This document shows positions 54,901 to 62,976 of a stretch of DNA of 64,000 nt, piece after piece (the first letter of the stretch is position 1; each line of letters opens with the position of its first letter). Under the pieces are notes generated by a model. It did not search any database, was not told the origin of the DNA, and worked only from the letters and a program-made list of their open reading frames with translations. A program made the position numbers and the translations under genes. The stretch is taken from contig JAYKKI010000004.1 in assembly GCA_039881145.1 (NCBI GenBank), positions 47,141,001-47,205,000 of the forward strand, written 5' to 3'. The stretch comes from Druceiella hillmani (Eukaryota; Arthropoda; Insecta; Lepidoptera; Hepialidae).

Positions 54901-57900
54901 TAATTTGGCTATGTAGATCCGTCGTCTGAAGCGCCGCATGGAACGATTGGAGCAGGAGGGTGCTGAGGTATCTGCACGGCTGTCGGAAAGTTTGCGCGAT
55001 GGCGCTGCTCCGCAGGAGGTAGCTCAACTCCGTCAGCAACTCGAGTCCAGCAGGATCAAGTTGCAGAGGTAATGTGAATAACTGTGCTTAGAAGGTTGCA
55101 ATTCCATTTCAAATGGAAATGGTTGAATGGCTGATATGTTATAGTGTCTAATTAAATTCAATAAACTGGCTTTTGAAATATTTACAAATATTAATTTTCC
55201 ACAACATAAATATATTGCTTATTATATCTTTCACAGATATAAAAACAAACTAATTATAAAAATGTATAATTCCACATACAATTAGAAATCAGTGATTTTT
55301 GGATTTGTCCTTTATTTGATCTTTTTGTTGTGTGAACCAAAAAACTTAAAATTTTAATAGAATGTAGGGCTATAGGTCTCGATATAAAATATTAATTTCA
55401 ACTTGATACCTCAAGCCATTTCTGAGAAAAAGGGCTTTGTTAAACAGATGGACTGATGGACAGAAAACCAAGTGATCTTATAATGGTTTCCTTTTTCATT
55501 TTGAGGTACAGTACCCTAAAAATGATAAGATTTAGGATAATTGTTACAGTTTTCTTATATGCTTTATCATGCTAATTAACATAGTAAGTAGCATAGGTAC
55601 TATGTTAATTCTTATATGTATATTTTGTAAAAGTAAGCTAGTCCAAAATATGCGGGTTAATAACAGATGTATGACCGTGCAAAATTTCAATTTTCCACCT
55701 TGCGTGGTTCCCATATCTTCGTTAATGTCATTTCTTTAATGTTTGTCTTTATCATTCTATATATGCCATCATGGGGCAACTGTTGCTATGTAACAAATCA
55801 TCTTTAAAATTAAACCTTTACAATTAAAATTACTCTTTACAATGCACCCTAAAGGTCACCAGCTCTACAAGTTATTGATATCAGAACGTGAGGTTAATTT
55901 TAGAAATTTTAGGTTAAAACTTAGTTTTCTTAAACTTTTAATTGCAATGATTATAATTGTTTATTAATATATAAATGTTCTATCTGTAATTAAAATACTT
56001 ATGGTCATTTCCTTAGTTACCTTTGACAGCAGTTTATCTATTCAATATTCCAATTGAACCAGTAACTCGACAAAAATAATTTTTGAACACTGAAACGAAA
56101 TAGTGCTTAGAAACGTATTTATAGTTATTTGTATCTATTAAACTAATAACTTTAATGAATCAATAACTTTTTAACCGAGAGGCGGCCTGAGCGCCCAATA
56201 TCGGTCAAAGTACAAATTTACGCAGATAACCCCAGCGCCCAATATCGGGCACAAAATTAAAGGTTACATGCGCGAAGTTTCGTATGAAATTAATCTATAT
56301 TTATCAAAATTGTGATTATTTACTTTTTTTTTATTATCTAACAATTCATTTGATTTGCATACTTTGCAATTATTATTTGAATTCATTCAAGCACGCGGTA
56401 GTATTAATTTCCAAAGTAATTAATTTTTTCTAGATTTGGTATATTGTGTATTTTGTGATAATAAAAAAATATGTTTCCGATCCTAGAATTATGACCCAAG
56501 AAGACATTTCACACTCCCATAAAATGCATCCAATCACAACCAAGGAAAGAACAAAGTTTATAATTATTTTTGGAACACTTTCACTTATCAGATGAATGTA
56601 ATTTTTTTTCTTTATGAATATTTTGAAGGTTATGTATGTATAGCTTTTCCATGCTCTTGAATTATATCATTTTATTTTCACGAAAATTACACCACTATTT
56701 TCAGAATCGTATACCAAATTCGGCAAAGTAATTTACAAAATTAAAATAAGTAATTTCACTGTAATGATTTTTTCCCGTGCGCCGCCAACAACATATTGAT
56801 TAGACACGTTGGGTTTTTTGCACAATGTTTATGAATTTTTTCTAGTATTTGTATGTAATTTGGACTTATATGGCTTATGACATTTTTTTGGACATTAATT
56901 TGAAATTATTTTAGATAAAAAATTAGATTCTGAGAGATCTGCCATAGTTCACAAAATATTGTCAAATAATTGAAAATTGGGCGAGAAATTGGTCTTTTAA
57001 AAGTTTAATAACGTTTTTAGTTATTTCCGCAATTAATTGGTAATTAAACTATGCCAGTGCAGCTGTCGCGAATGTCATTTGTCTCAGGCCGTCTGCGTAA
57101 ATTTACTCATTAGCGTCCAGGCCTACAGTGGTTAAGGTTATTTAGGTATCCTCAGAAATTGGTCATTAAATAGTTGAGAAAAAAAATCAATCAAGGTATG
57201 ATATAAGATGGAATACATATTGACTTATAATTAAACATTGACTAAATGAAAGTTTGTGTTATTTGTACTTCTAAATATTGTGTACTTTTGCAGACTGAAA
57301 GAGGAGTTCACATCTTCGGCGCAAGAGTACAAGGACGTGTGCTACATGCTTTTAGGGTATAAGATTGATAGGATAGGACACAAGAATTACAGGTACGCCC
57401 AATTGGCTTAATAGTCGTACAATATATCTTTTTTTTGTTATAACGTTTGTAAACTTTCTGCCCATTATCAGCACACCAAAACTGCTGGGGCTATGGAAGT
57501 AAATAGTTTAGTAACCCTTTGAAAGGTCCGTATGTATATACACCTATTACATCTCAGTTGCTAGTCTTGCAGCCGAAGACTTTACTGTCTGGCTGTCTAT
57601 ATATGGTGTTATTTGTCGACCAGATGTAATGTTCATCAAAACTATAATATTTCTACAGTATTTGTTTTGTTTATACAGGTGTAAAATTGAATATGACAAA
57701 TCCACGGAGAGGTAATTAATTCTCTTCGATGTCCTGAAGAGAACAGTGGAAATCGTTTTTCAAAAACACGGAAACCAGAGCTATTCCAAGTTCAATATTT
57801 TTTTATTCTCGTGTTATAAAATATCATTCAATAATTCAATATTATCATTAAAAAAATCTAAATTTCTTTCTATAAATCTAAAAATATTTCAAAATTTACA

Positions 57901-60900
57901 ACGGAACATATAGTTTTGTCTACTTCATAAATAAGTTGTCGATTACATGCTTAATTCTCAAGAGGATAATTGATTTATTTTTAATTTTTCAAATGGTCAT
58001 AATTTTTTCTTCATGTAGGATTTCAAAAAATGGTTTTTGTGGTGATTGTATTCAGGATATTGAAGAGAATTACCTCTACAATTCTGTCGTATTCATCTCT
58101 GTATGTAGGTTTTTGGAGCATAAGGGCCATAACTTAAAATACATTTATATCTCGGATTTATCTTAGTCGTTTCTTGAAGGTATATTATGGAGTCTTAGCT
58201 ACGTTTTAATATAAGCAAATGTGCTATGATGTCATACTCCTACTTACATGTCCATTTGGTTATGAGATAGATGGAACTACCCTCAAAAGAGTTTCATCTG
58301 TTCAAGATCTAGGTGTAATTATGGATAACCATCTCACATTTCACGGTCATATCATCGAAACCTGTCAGATAGCCTGCAATATGGCATTATCAACATTTTC
58401 ATGATAATTAATGTATCGTTACTTTATTTAACTCACAGATTTACGATGCTAGGAGTAGATGACACATAATTGCATGACAAATGTAACCAAAGGCGGAGTC
58501 TAATATTTAGGGGCAGCAGTGGCAAAACGTATACGAGTGAATGTTAATGTATAAACATTTAAATGTAAACGTTGGTTAAACTTAGCGAAACCATTATTCG
58601 AACTTTGTATAGTGATTCAAAATCAGTTGTAACCATTTGCTAACCCAACTGTTTAAATTTTTGATAAGATGCTATTTAAAATAAATCATGAATCAAAAGC
58701 ATTGATCGAAAGCTTTATTTAAACTTTATCTACAATCAATCTTTCATCTTAAATATAGATCTTCATATGCTTAAATACATACTTAACTGAATAAATCTGC
58801 CAACAAAGAAACTCGTATTGGATGCCATAAAATAACTTAAAAACAGCCTTATAGAAATCATTTTGCTGAATTTATAGAGGTAGTTAATCCAATTGACCTT
58901 ACATTTTTCTTAGAATGTCAACCAAACACAAAACTAGTATAAATCGGCACGGCGCTAACGTAAGATATTTGTCAAATTTGCAAATTAATTTTTTTAATGA
59001 CGATAGATAGTTCATAATTCATTGCCAATAGATACTCGTTTATTTATATTCATAATTGCCTATCTTATATAAATTTCTTTTCAACAAAACAACAGGCCGA
59101 GTCTACATGATGTGAAATTACAAGCGAAAGTATAAAATAAATAATTTTATTTTTATGGTAAAAATTTATTCCACCCCTCTGCCACTTGTCTCTAAACGAT
59201 TAATGAAGCACAAAGATTTGTCAACTAATTAGGATAAAAATTGTGAATATTTAACCGATTTGTGAATATATTAACATTGGACAATGTTTTAAACAATTAG
59301 ATATTCTTAAACTATTAACGTCATTGAAACAATCAAGTTGTATGTTACATATTTATAAAAGCTCAAGTATGTCCACAATGCAGCTTGTCACTAGGGCATC
59401 CTAGCCATGCGGCTAATTAAGGCATTGTGACAGTTTCGAGTTACACAAACATGTGGAGCATATCCAATCTCGCTCTATGAAAGTATATTAGTTGTTATGA
59501 TTTTTCTAGATAATGTTTCATTATTTGTGTGTCATCTACTCCCTAGTGTTACACACCTCTGATTTAATTCATTGGTTCATAATATTGTTGGAACAAGTAC
59601 AGTGCAGTCATCTGGTTTCTGTATAAAGCTTTTTATATTCTCATGTTGGAAAGAATGTTAAATAAGATAGAAAGTACATTAAAAAATAAATTTTTGTATT
59701 ACAAATGAATATTATCCTTGCTTTGAATATTATCCTTATTTATTACCTGCAGAATTATAATGGCCATGGTGAGAGGTAACTCCATTCAACTCCGATGGGG
59801 ATTGCGTTTAATCATGCATTTTTTATTATTAATTATTAAGTCACAACAATGATAAATTCTCGATCTTGAGTTTACTAGCGTTTAATGCTAACTGCTACAT
59901 AACAGGGCAATGTCATAATTCATATCACCTGCTTCGAGGGCGCACAAATATCCTACAGCGTTCACCTGTTTTCCGCGCACGCACATTGTTTAATCCAGTA
60001 CTGCTGGATACACCCAGTCTAGACATTTTTTTATTGCTTTTTTCATTCTTTCTGCATTGCTTCAGCAATCAATGGAGTTGGAATGGGGTTATGGAGTTGC
60101 TTAATTACGATTTACGACTAACCACTAGTTAGAATTATATTTGTTCGAATTACTGTGTGTTCCTGTTTTAGTTGTTACTGTTACTAGTTTTGTATCCTGT
60201 TAATTTTTATGCACGTGGATTGAACCCTTTGTTATTTATATTCTTCCACACGACCAATGCTTTAGATAAATATGTAAATTGTACGTGGAGTTTGCAAGAC
60301 ATAAATATGCAATATTACATGTTGTATTTATTCATTTATGTCTTGAATATTCCATACACAATATTATTGCTTGTATTCCTGAGAACTAATTCCTTTATTT
60401 CTTGATGTAAAAATAATTTGACAAAGTCGATATTCCTTTGGCTGCTTTCAAAGAATTCTAGATCCATGAAAATAAACTCTTTTGCAAAAAAAACGGGCAC
60501 TTATGGGAATAAACCATATCAGAGTTGTTTTATTATTATTTGATGCATTTTATATGGCGATATGATGAAAATGTTGTTATTTATTATTGAGATATTGTTT
60601 TCACCTACTTCAGTTATTAAAAATACGTATAAATAAAAAAACGATGTAAAGTCCACAGAGTAGCGTTTTCATACTGGTACATTAAAAATGGCTAAAGTTT
60701 CTTTTTGAACATTTTTTATAAATTTTACATAAAATTTGAAAATTTAGTAACGAGTATGGCCTCCTCTAGCTATAATCAATGCGTTTAATTTGCTAGGCAT
60801 GTTTTCGATGACTTTTTTTATCATTTCCTGAGGAATACGTTCCCATGCAGCGACGATCACATTTTTAAGGGCCTGAATGTTTCTGGTGCTGGTTTTACGA

Positions 60901-62624
60901 CTCTGACGCGTCGTTTGAGATTATCCCATATGTGTTCTATCGGATTGAGGTCAGGACTTCTAGCTGGCCAATTTAACCGATGATTCCGGCCTCTTGCGTA
61001 TACGCATCAACGTCTCTAGAGCGGTGGGTGCGAGCGTTGTCGTCCATAAAAATGGACTCGCCTCCAACTGCTGTTAATGCGGGTTGGGCATGAGGAATAA
61101 GAACCTCTGTTATGTATCTTTGCGCATTAAGTGTGCTATTTTCAATAAAAACTAACTCGGTACGGTCATCTCAGTTAATAACAGCCCAAAACATTACGGA
61201 GCCTCCACCGTAAGGGGTGATTTTCTCAAAGCACACTTCTGCGAAGCGTTCTCCAGGTCTTCGTAAGACTCGCCGATACTCACCACTAATCAATATACGA
61301 GCTTCATCGGAGAATAAAACACTATTCCAGTCTTGTTGAGTCCATGACGAAAAAATTTGAGTGAATCTCAATCTGGCAACTCAATGCTCACGGAGCAATG
61401 TAGGGCCCCGAGCTGGGCGATGGCTACATATATTGACGGCCTGCAGTCTCCTTCTGACTGTCCATAGGGTTACTCATATACCTCTGACATCCTCGAGGTT
61501 CTGTTTGAGATCCACCTACGTAACTTGACGATTTCGTAGCGTTTGACTGACTATGAAGCGGTCATCTCGTGGCTCAGTGCACCGTTTTCTTCTAGAACAG
61601 GGCCTTATACTGACTGAGCCTGTTTTTTGCTATCGTTGCCAGGTCCTTTGGAACGGTGGAACGGCTGACATTATACTGTTGAGACACATAACATTGGCTA
61701 CAGTCTTCTTCAAGCAGCGGAATAATTTTACTAGCTCTTATCGTTTTTTCAACCATACTGAGCATAGCAAACAGAAGTGAACTAATGCAGCAAATAGGAG
61801 AAATTTAATTAAAACTTATTCATTAAAATAAAAAACGTAACAAATGAAAAAGAACTTAATAAGAGTTGGATTTCATTTACCGCCAAAAAATATGTTTTTG
61901 TCAGTGAAAGATAATTTTCATTCAAAAAGAATAAATTTCAAATTTAGAACGTTCGTTTTTATGTGCTGGAATATACTATACCTGCCAGTAACAATTACAA
62001 TTAATACAAACTCTTAATAAATAATATTTTGTTAATAATATGACAAAATCAAAACTGCCCGTTTTTTATACAAAAGAGTGTATTTTGATAGGTTTTCCAG
62101 AGTCCCTGGTGGGTGGTTAAGGAGAGAAAGAAATATGTTATTGCATTTATTTTCTGGTGCGACATATTCTTGCTCTAATGGAATATACTAAAAAAAATAG
62201 TTAGTTTTTCCAAGATTTATAATTGTACATCCCAAATATGCAAAAAGTCTGAAAATACTTTTTTTTTACCTTCTAAAAATCTTTCTCCATTTTAGTGTGT
62301 AACGTTGACTTACTGTCTTAACTCAAGACAACTTATTTATTGTCCTAATTCTAGTAAATTTTTGTCTTTATATTATGATAACCATTGATCTACCACTACA
62401 GAATATCAAGTATGTATGCGGAATCACCCGAGGAGTACCTCACATTCACACTGTGCGAAGATGGCATCGAAATGGTACATACGGAGTATTCGGCCACACT
62501 AGATGAACTTGTCCAGCTCCACCTGCATCGCCACCATTCCATTCCGCTCTTTTTAAGCGCCCTTACCATGGAACAGTTCGGGAGGAGTTCACAGCAGCAG
62601 GAGGAGGCCATCATGTCGGATTAG
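33795..62624 (+). CDS. MAD1L1: MAD1 spindle assembly checkpoint protein, complete, 14 exons
   Basis: MAD1 sits at nuclear pores in interphase and at unattached kinetochores in mitosis, where it templates conversion of MAD2 to its closed form. Exons: 33795-33936, 34105-34271, 35102-35290, 35532-35690, 37922-38116, 39758-39940, 40112-40285, 42668-42810, 52147-52310, 53424-53587, 54501-54578, 54917-55068, 57294-57392, 62402-62624. All phases match, giving about 743 residues (human 718). Order: Ser/Pro- and Lys/Arg-rich N-terminus (1-103), long coiled coil (about 104-550), the MAD2-interaction segment KVIHLSNNP (560-568; human KVLHMSLNP), a second coiled coil, the BUB1-binding RLK (637-639), then the RWD-like C-terminal domain ([30 protein letters not shown]). 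The start ATG has GAAAATGG context. Introns carry many transposons. Identity very secure. Confidence 0.96.
33966..34052. repeat. AT-rich short tandem repeat in MAD1 intron 1
   Basis: The words 'AAATATTAATAATTGTAAT' recur about four times with ~20-bp spacing in the 168-bp first intron. Confidence 0.8.
34105..34271 (+). CDS. MAD1L1: MAD1 exon 2, basic and Ser/Pro-rich
   Basis: Residues 48-103. Basic clusters GKRK (56-59), DKRTR (69-73) and AKRLK (90-94) could form a nuclear localisation signal. TP/SP sites at 67, 81 and 86 are candidate mitotic kinase sites (inference). Acceptor TTAG, donor GTGAGT. Confidence 0.9.
34272..34812. other. MAD1 intron 2, left part
   Basis: AT-rich, no element recognised until the palindromic MITE at 34813. 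Confidence 0.5.
34813..35067. mobile_element. palindromic (snap-back) MITE, copy A
   Basis: Two long inverted arms: the left arm from 'AATTAAATGAAACTATGTGA' and 'CCACGACCTAGGTTTCGTTG' is mirrored by the right arm 'GAAACCTAAGTCGTGG' and 'ATAGTTTCATTTAATTGTGA', around a short loop ('CTTTGCTAATATCCCACC'). The left end extends to 'TATTGAATATATTTGGCG', which the right arm lacks. Same family as 39429-39620 and 46529-46809. Confidence 0.88.
35102..35290 (+). CDS. MAD1L1: MAD1 exon 3, coiled coil
   Basis: 63 codons: [41 protein letters not shown]. Heptad-rich. The right arm of a palindromic MITE ends only about 35 bp before its acceptor. Confidence 0.93.
35532..35690 (+). CDS. MAD1L1: MAD1 exon 4, coiled coil
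   Basis: 53 codons: [40 protein letters not shown]. Acceptor TTGTAG, donor GTATAC. Phase 0 at both ends. Confidence 0.92.
35691..37020. other. MAD1 intron 4, left part
   Basis: AT-rich. Holds one imperfect hairpin at about 36614-36660 ('GAAAATTGATTGA' facing 'TCAATCGATTTTC'). No exon or classified element. Confidence 0.45.
37080..37510. pseudogene. possible mariner-type fragments
   Basis: On the + strand near 37390 the translation reads [11 protein letters not shown], similar to the second catalytic aspartate region of mariner transposases ('DESWVhhY.P'). Nearby antisense frames resemble a mariner C-terminus only loosely. Heavily decayed; low confidence. Confidence 0.25.
37922..38116 (+). 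CDS. MAD1L1: MAD1 exon 5, coiled coil
   Basis: 65 codons: [50 protein letters not shown]. Acceptor CTGCCAG; weak donor GTCAAT. Confidence 0.92.
38117..39428. other. MAD1 intron 5, unclassified
   Basis: Contains a CpG-richer block at about 38196-38340 and otherwise AT-rich sequence. It looks like old inserted DNA but carries no coding trace I can name. Confidence 0.4.
39429..39620. mobile_element. palindromic MITE, copy B (left arm lost)
   Basis: Right arm of the same family ('GAAACCTAGGTTGTGG', 'CATAGTTTCATTTAATTGTG', 'ACGCCAAATGTATTCAATA'). The missing left arm is replaced by a secondary palindrome at 39445-39486: two perfect 20-bp arms starting AGGTGGGATATTAGC, with a 2-bp spacer. Confidence 0.85.
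39758..39940 (+). CDS. MAD1L1: MAD1 exon 6, coiled coil
   Basis: 61 codons: [48 protein letters not shown]. 'NKLLLEEQV' matches the 'N..LLEEQ' block of animal MAD1. Donor GTGTGT. Confidence 0.94.
40112..40285 (+). CDS. MAD1L1: MAD1 exon 7
   Basis: 58 codons: [42 protein letters not shown]. Acceptor ATCCAG, donor GTAAGA. Confidence 0.93.
40731..41680 (+). mobile_element. mariner element, internally deleted and decayed
   Basis: About 950 bp flanked by TA (40729-40730 and 41681-41682). Ends are imperfect inverted repeats: left CAGTTGGACAGG..GAAAGTT, right (reverse strand) CAATGAGGTCAGGGTGAAAGTT. Coding traces in order: [20 protein letters not shown] HTH linker, [13 protein letters not shown] (second catalytic Asp region), [15 protein letters not shown], and [14 protein letters not shown] (the D34D signature block). 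Stops and frameshifts throughout; the N-terminal part is missing. In MAD1 intron 7, sense. Confidence 0.85.
41683..42667. other. MAD1 intron 7, right part
   Basis: AT-rich sequence; nothing recognised before exon 8. Confidence 0.5.
42668..42810 (+). CDS. MAD1L1: MAD1 exon 8
   Basis: [19 protein letters not shown] through [20 protein letters not shown], with the last Arg codon split. '[17 protein letters not shown]' is a strongly conserved MAD1 segment. Acceptor CTACAG, donor GTTCGT. The next intron, 9.3 kb, is the gene's longest. Confidence 0.95.
42811..45300. other. MAD1 intron 8, left part
   Basis: Start of a 9.3-kb intron. Around 43747-44035 a phrase 'TATTTATTGTGAA...TTAGACTACTCT' with 'TTGAATCTATGAAT' recurs two to three times, an old local duplication. 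No coding segment recognised. Confidence 0.4.
45309..45581 (-). pseudogene. MULE / ZSWIM3-like transposase N-terminal fragment
   Basis: Open antisense frame reading [20 protein letters not shown], then [18 protein letters not shown] and [17 protein letters not shown]. This is the FAR1/FLYWCH-like zinc-binding end (…CP…HNH) plus the 'LPQQRRLSPEEK' linker typical of animal ZSWIM1/3-like MULE-derived proteins. No further domain found; a fragment in MAD1 intron 8. Confidence 0.55.
46529..46809. mobile_element. palindromic MITE, copy C
   Basis: Left arm 'ACAATTAAATGAAACTACGT' and 'CCACGACCTAGGTTTCGTTG'; right arm 'CAACGAAACCTAGGTCGTGG' through 'CGCCAAATATATTCAATA'. The loop is longer (about 60 bp) than in copy A. 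The arms here are almost perfectly complementary, so this is the youngest-looking copy. Confidence 0.88.
47240..49000 (-). pseudogene. decayed multicopy insect transposase-like gene
   Basis: Antisense blocks in several frames. A Ser/Asp-rich start ([10 protein letters not shown], 48.9 kb); [38 protein letters not shown] with [36 protein letters not shown] with [19 protein letters not shown]; and a C-terminus [31 protein letters not shown]. This order (GxxC..KC Cys motif, 'FYxRKL..N.T.YD', 'WDE..GxRG..EI..C', 'DSVHS.IE') is one I associate with a large, usually 'uncharacterised' insect family that behaves like a transposon. Missing middle and frameshifts show it is dead. Confidence 0.5.
49217..49406. 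repeat. 44-bp minisatellite, ~4 units
   Basis: Unit starts (C/T)AATGTTTGCAATATAACTG at 49231, 49275, 49319 and 49363, exactly 44 bp apart, each followed by GGAATCGTCTTACCATT. A partial unit precedes the first. Confidence 0.95.
49410..50050. other. MAD1 intron 8, between minisatellite and LINE
   Basis: AT-rich; no coding or repeat structure recognised. Confidence 0.45.
50060..51000 (-). pseudogene. RTE/BovB-like LINE, 3' part of reverse transcriptase ORF
   Basis: Antisense. [16 protein letters not shown] at about 50.9 kb carries the catalytic YADD of reverse transcriptase. It is followed by [12 protein letters not shown] (the thumb-proximal 'INxxKTxxM' block), [29 protein letters not shown], and near the end [11 protein letters not shown] with [11 protein letters not shown]. 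That order is the 3' half of an RTE- or CR1-type ORF2. Stops and frameshifts are present; the 5' part is missing. In MAD1 intron 8. Confidence 0.75.
51001..52146. other. MAD1 intron 8, right end
   Basis: Possibly contains more LINE sequence, but no motif is readable; nothing else recognised before exon 9. Confidence 0.4.
52147..52310 (+). CDS. MAD1L1: MAD1 exon 9
   Basis: [19 protein letters not shown] and [20 protein letters not shown], residues 451-505 plus one base. Matches the 'LDSYDKELT' and 'LEKxLxGYR' blocks of animal MAD1. Acceptor TTCCAG, donor GTTAGT. Confidence 0.95.
52703..52800. repeat. ~43-bp inverted repeat around a GATGAT core
   Basis: Left arm 'TATATTATAAGAGAAA' and 'GAATCGAATCGTGAT' faces right arm 'ATCACGATTTGATTC' and 'TTTCTCTTATAATATATA', separated by repeated GATGATCGTGAT words. 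Could fold into one long hairpin. May be a small MITE. Confidence 0.85.
52880..53000 (-). pseudogene. mariner-like transposase C-terminal fragment
   Basis: Antisense translation contains [16 protein letters not shown] and then [20 protein letters not shown], matching the usual end of mariner/SETMAR-type transposases ('W..R...CI...GDYFE'). One stop lies between the two parts. No other part is nearby. Confidence 0.6.
53424..53587 (+). CDS. MAD1L1: MAD1 exon 10, ends inside the MAD2-binding segment
   Basis: [39 protein letters not shown]. '[10 protein letters not shown]' leads into the MAD2-interaction motif, whose Lys (560) is the last codon of this exon. Donor GTGGGT. Confidence 0.95.
53588..54500. 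other. MAD1 intron 10, possible piggyBac-type scrap
   Basis: TTAACCCTTCGAAAGC at 53661 has the look of a TTAA-flanked piggyBac terminus, and at 54030-54170 a frame reads [16 protein letters not shown] then [14 protein letters not shown], like the acidic N-terminus of such a transposase. No opposite terminus was found. Confidence 0.3.
54501..54578 (+). CDS. MAD1L1: MAD1 exon 11, MAD2-binding segment
   Basis: 26 codons beginning VIHLSNNP (561-568), the safety-belt peptide that closed MAD2 wraps around. Hydrophobic positions V561, I562 and L564 and the terminal Pro are kept. Then a coiled coil, [12 protein letters not shown]. Confidence 0.95.
54917..55068 (+). CDS. MAD1L1: MAD1 exon 12
   Basis: [15 protein letters not shown], then [20 protein letters not shown]. 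Corresponds to the 'KEVAELKKQVESAELKNQ' block of vertebrate MAD1. Ends with AG of the Arg that starts the RLK motif. Confidence 0.95.
55170..55520. repeat. dispersed repeat, copy 2
   Basis: Collinear with 14370-14770, and its right end ('GATGGACAGA', 'CTTTTTCATTTTGAGG', 'TACCCTAAAAATG') is the reverse-orientation counterpart of the motif duplicated at 23580-23790. An interspersed family, class uncertain. Confidence 0.5.
56171..57135. mobile_element. TTAA-flanked non-autonomous element (piggyBac-type MITE)
   Basis: Bounded by TTAA at 56171-56174 and 57132-57135. Left end CCGAGAGGCGGCCTGAGCGCC and right end (reverse strand) CCACTGTAGGCCTGGACGCT share GGCCTGRRCGC, and further in both have AAATTTACGCAGA. 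About 957 bp between the TTAAs, with no coding capacity. In MAD1 intron 12. Confidence 0.75.
57294..57392 (+). CDS. MAD1L1: MAD1 exon 13, RLK motif
   Basis: Completes R637 and continues [17 protein letters not shown], then [19 protein letters not shown] is the conserved motif required for kinetochore recruitment through BUB1 CD1; the start of the RWD-like domain follows. Confidence 0.95.
57393..58200. other. MAD1 intron 13, left part
   Basis: AT-rich. At 57726-57760 it carries the segment shared with 9736-9770. Nothing else classified. Confidence 0.45.
58219..58404 (+). pseudogene. jockey/CR1-like LINE fragment
   Basis: Reads [20 protein letters not shown], then [13 protein letters not shown]. 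This matches the region after the reverse transcriptase core in jockey- and R1-like LINEs ('Y.lng..l..v.s..DLGV.fd..LtF..Hi'). Ends at a stop; only this part is present. Confidence 0.6.
58449..59546. mobile_element. 1.1-kb element with ~18-bp terminal inverted repeats
   Basis: Left end CTAGGAGTAGATGACACA at 58449; the right end reads GTGTGTCATCTACTCCCTAG ending at 59546, its reverse complement apart from one inserted C and one change. The interior has no transposase. Flanks do not show an obvious target duplication. A non-autonomous DNA transposon of a class I cannot name. Confidence 0.7.
59547..60474. other. MAD1 intron 13, middle
   Basis: Between the TIR element and the Tc1 element. Two overlapping open frames (59866-60132 and 60172-60405) match nothing I know; no splice-site context supports them. 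Confidence 0.4.
60475..62080 (-). mobile_element. full-length Tc1-family element (~1.6 kb), transposase broken
   Basis: Inverted ends AACTCTTTTG (60475) and CAAAAGAGTG (to 62080), with ACGGGC at the same distance inside each, flanked by TA on both sides. The transposase runs on the - strand: [30 protein letters not shown], then [17 protein letters not shown], and [20 protein letters not shown], i.e. the DD34E catalytic set of Tc1 enzymes. Frame breaks and stops (for example near 61170 and in the last 150 bp) indicate it is inactive. In MAD1 intron 13, antisense. Confidence 0.88.
61171..61371 (-). pseudogene. Tc1 transposase, longest intact piece
   Basis: [36 protein letters not shown], then [11 protein letters not shown]. 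Holds the middle catalytic Asp region ('FSDE'). The frame stops at 61171, although matching sequence continues in another frame. Confidence 0.8.
62402..62624 (+). CDS. MAD1L1: MAD1 terminal exon
   Basis: [50 protein letters not shown], then a 15-residue Gln/Glu/Ser tail to TAG. The core matches the C-terminal 'LTSLYAE ... SIPAFLSSLTLELF' of vertebrate MAD1; the tail is longer here. Separated from exon 13 by a 5-kb intron full of mobile elements. Confidence 0.95.
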
Positions 62625-62901
62625 AGAAGTGTGGCTATCGTAGTGTGGCTCAGATCGAACTCGGTGCGTGTGTATTGATGCTGTCTGGAGTTTTTACATG
62701 ATTACAAGTTGTATGTGAAATTAATTATTTTTAAGCTCACTCGTGTGATCTTATTATTGTTAAGCTCACATTTTTTTGTGCGATTGTTTAGAAGAATACA
62801 ATTTGTGTGCCAAAAATAAGGAAACAATGTCATCCTAATGTCGATTTATCTAATATCTGTTGTGGATTCAAAAACTGAAAAGGGAAAAATTGAAAAATTA
62901 T

Positions 62902-62907
62902 AATAAA
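62902..62907 (+). promoter_or_regulatory. candidate poly(A) signal of MAD1
   Basis: AATAAA about 280 bp after the MAD1 stop and 70 bp before the next putative exon. A second AATAAA lies inside that gene's exon at 63227. Confidence 0.4.
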
Positions 62908-62976
62908 ATATTTTTCAAGAAAATTGTACTTTTGAGAGTAAATTACATATGTGAAATTAAATATTTCATTTTACAG

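Noticed and set aside
59866..60405. 88- and 77-residue frames in MAD1 intron 13, considered as 5' exons of the PDZ-like gene
   Set aside because: No splice donors in fitting phase and low-complexity hydrophobic composition.
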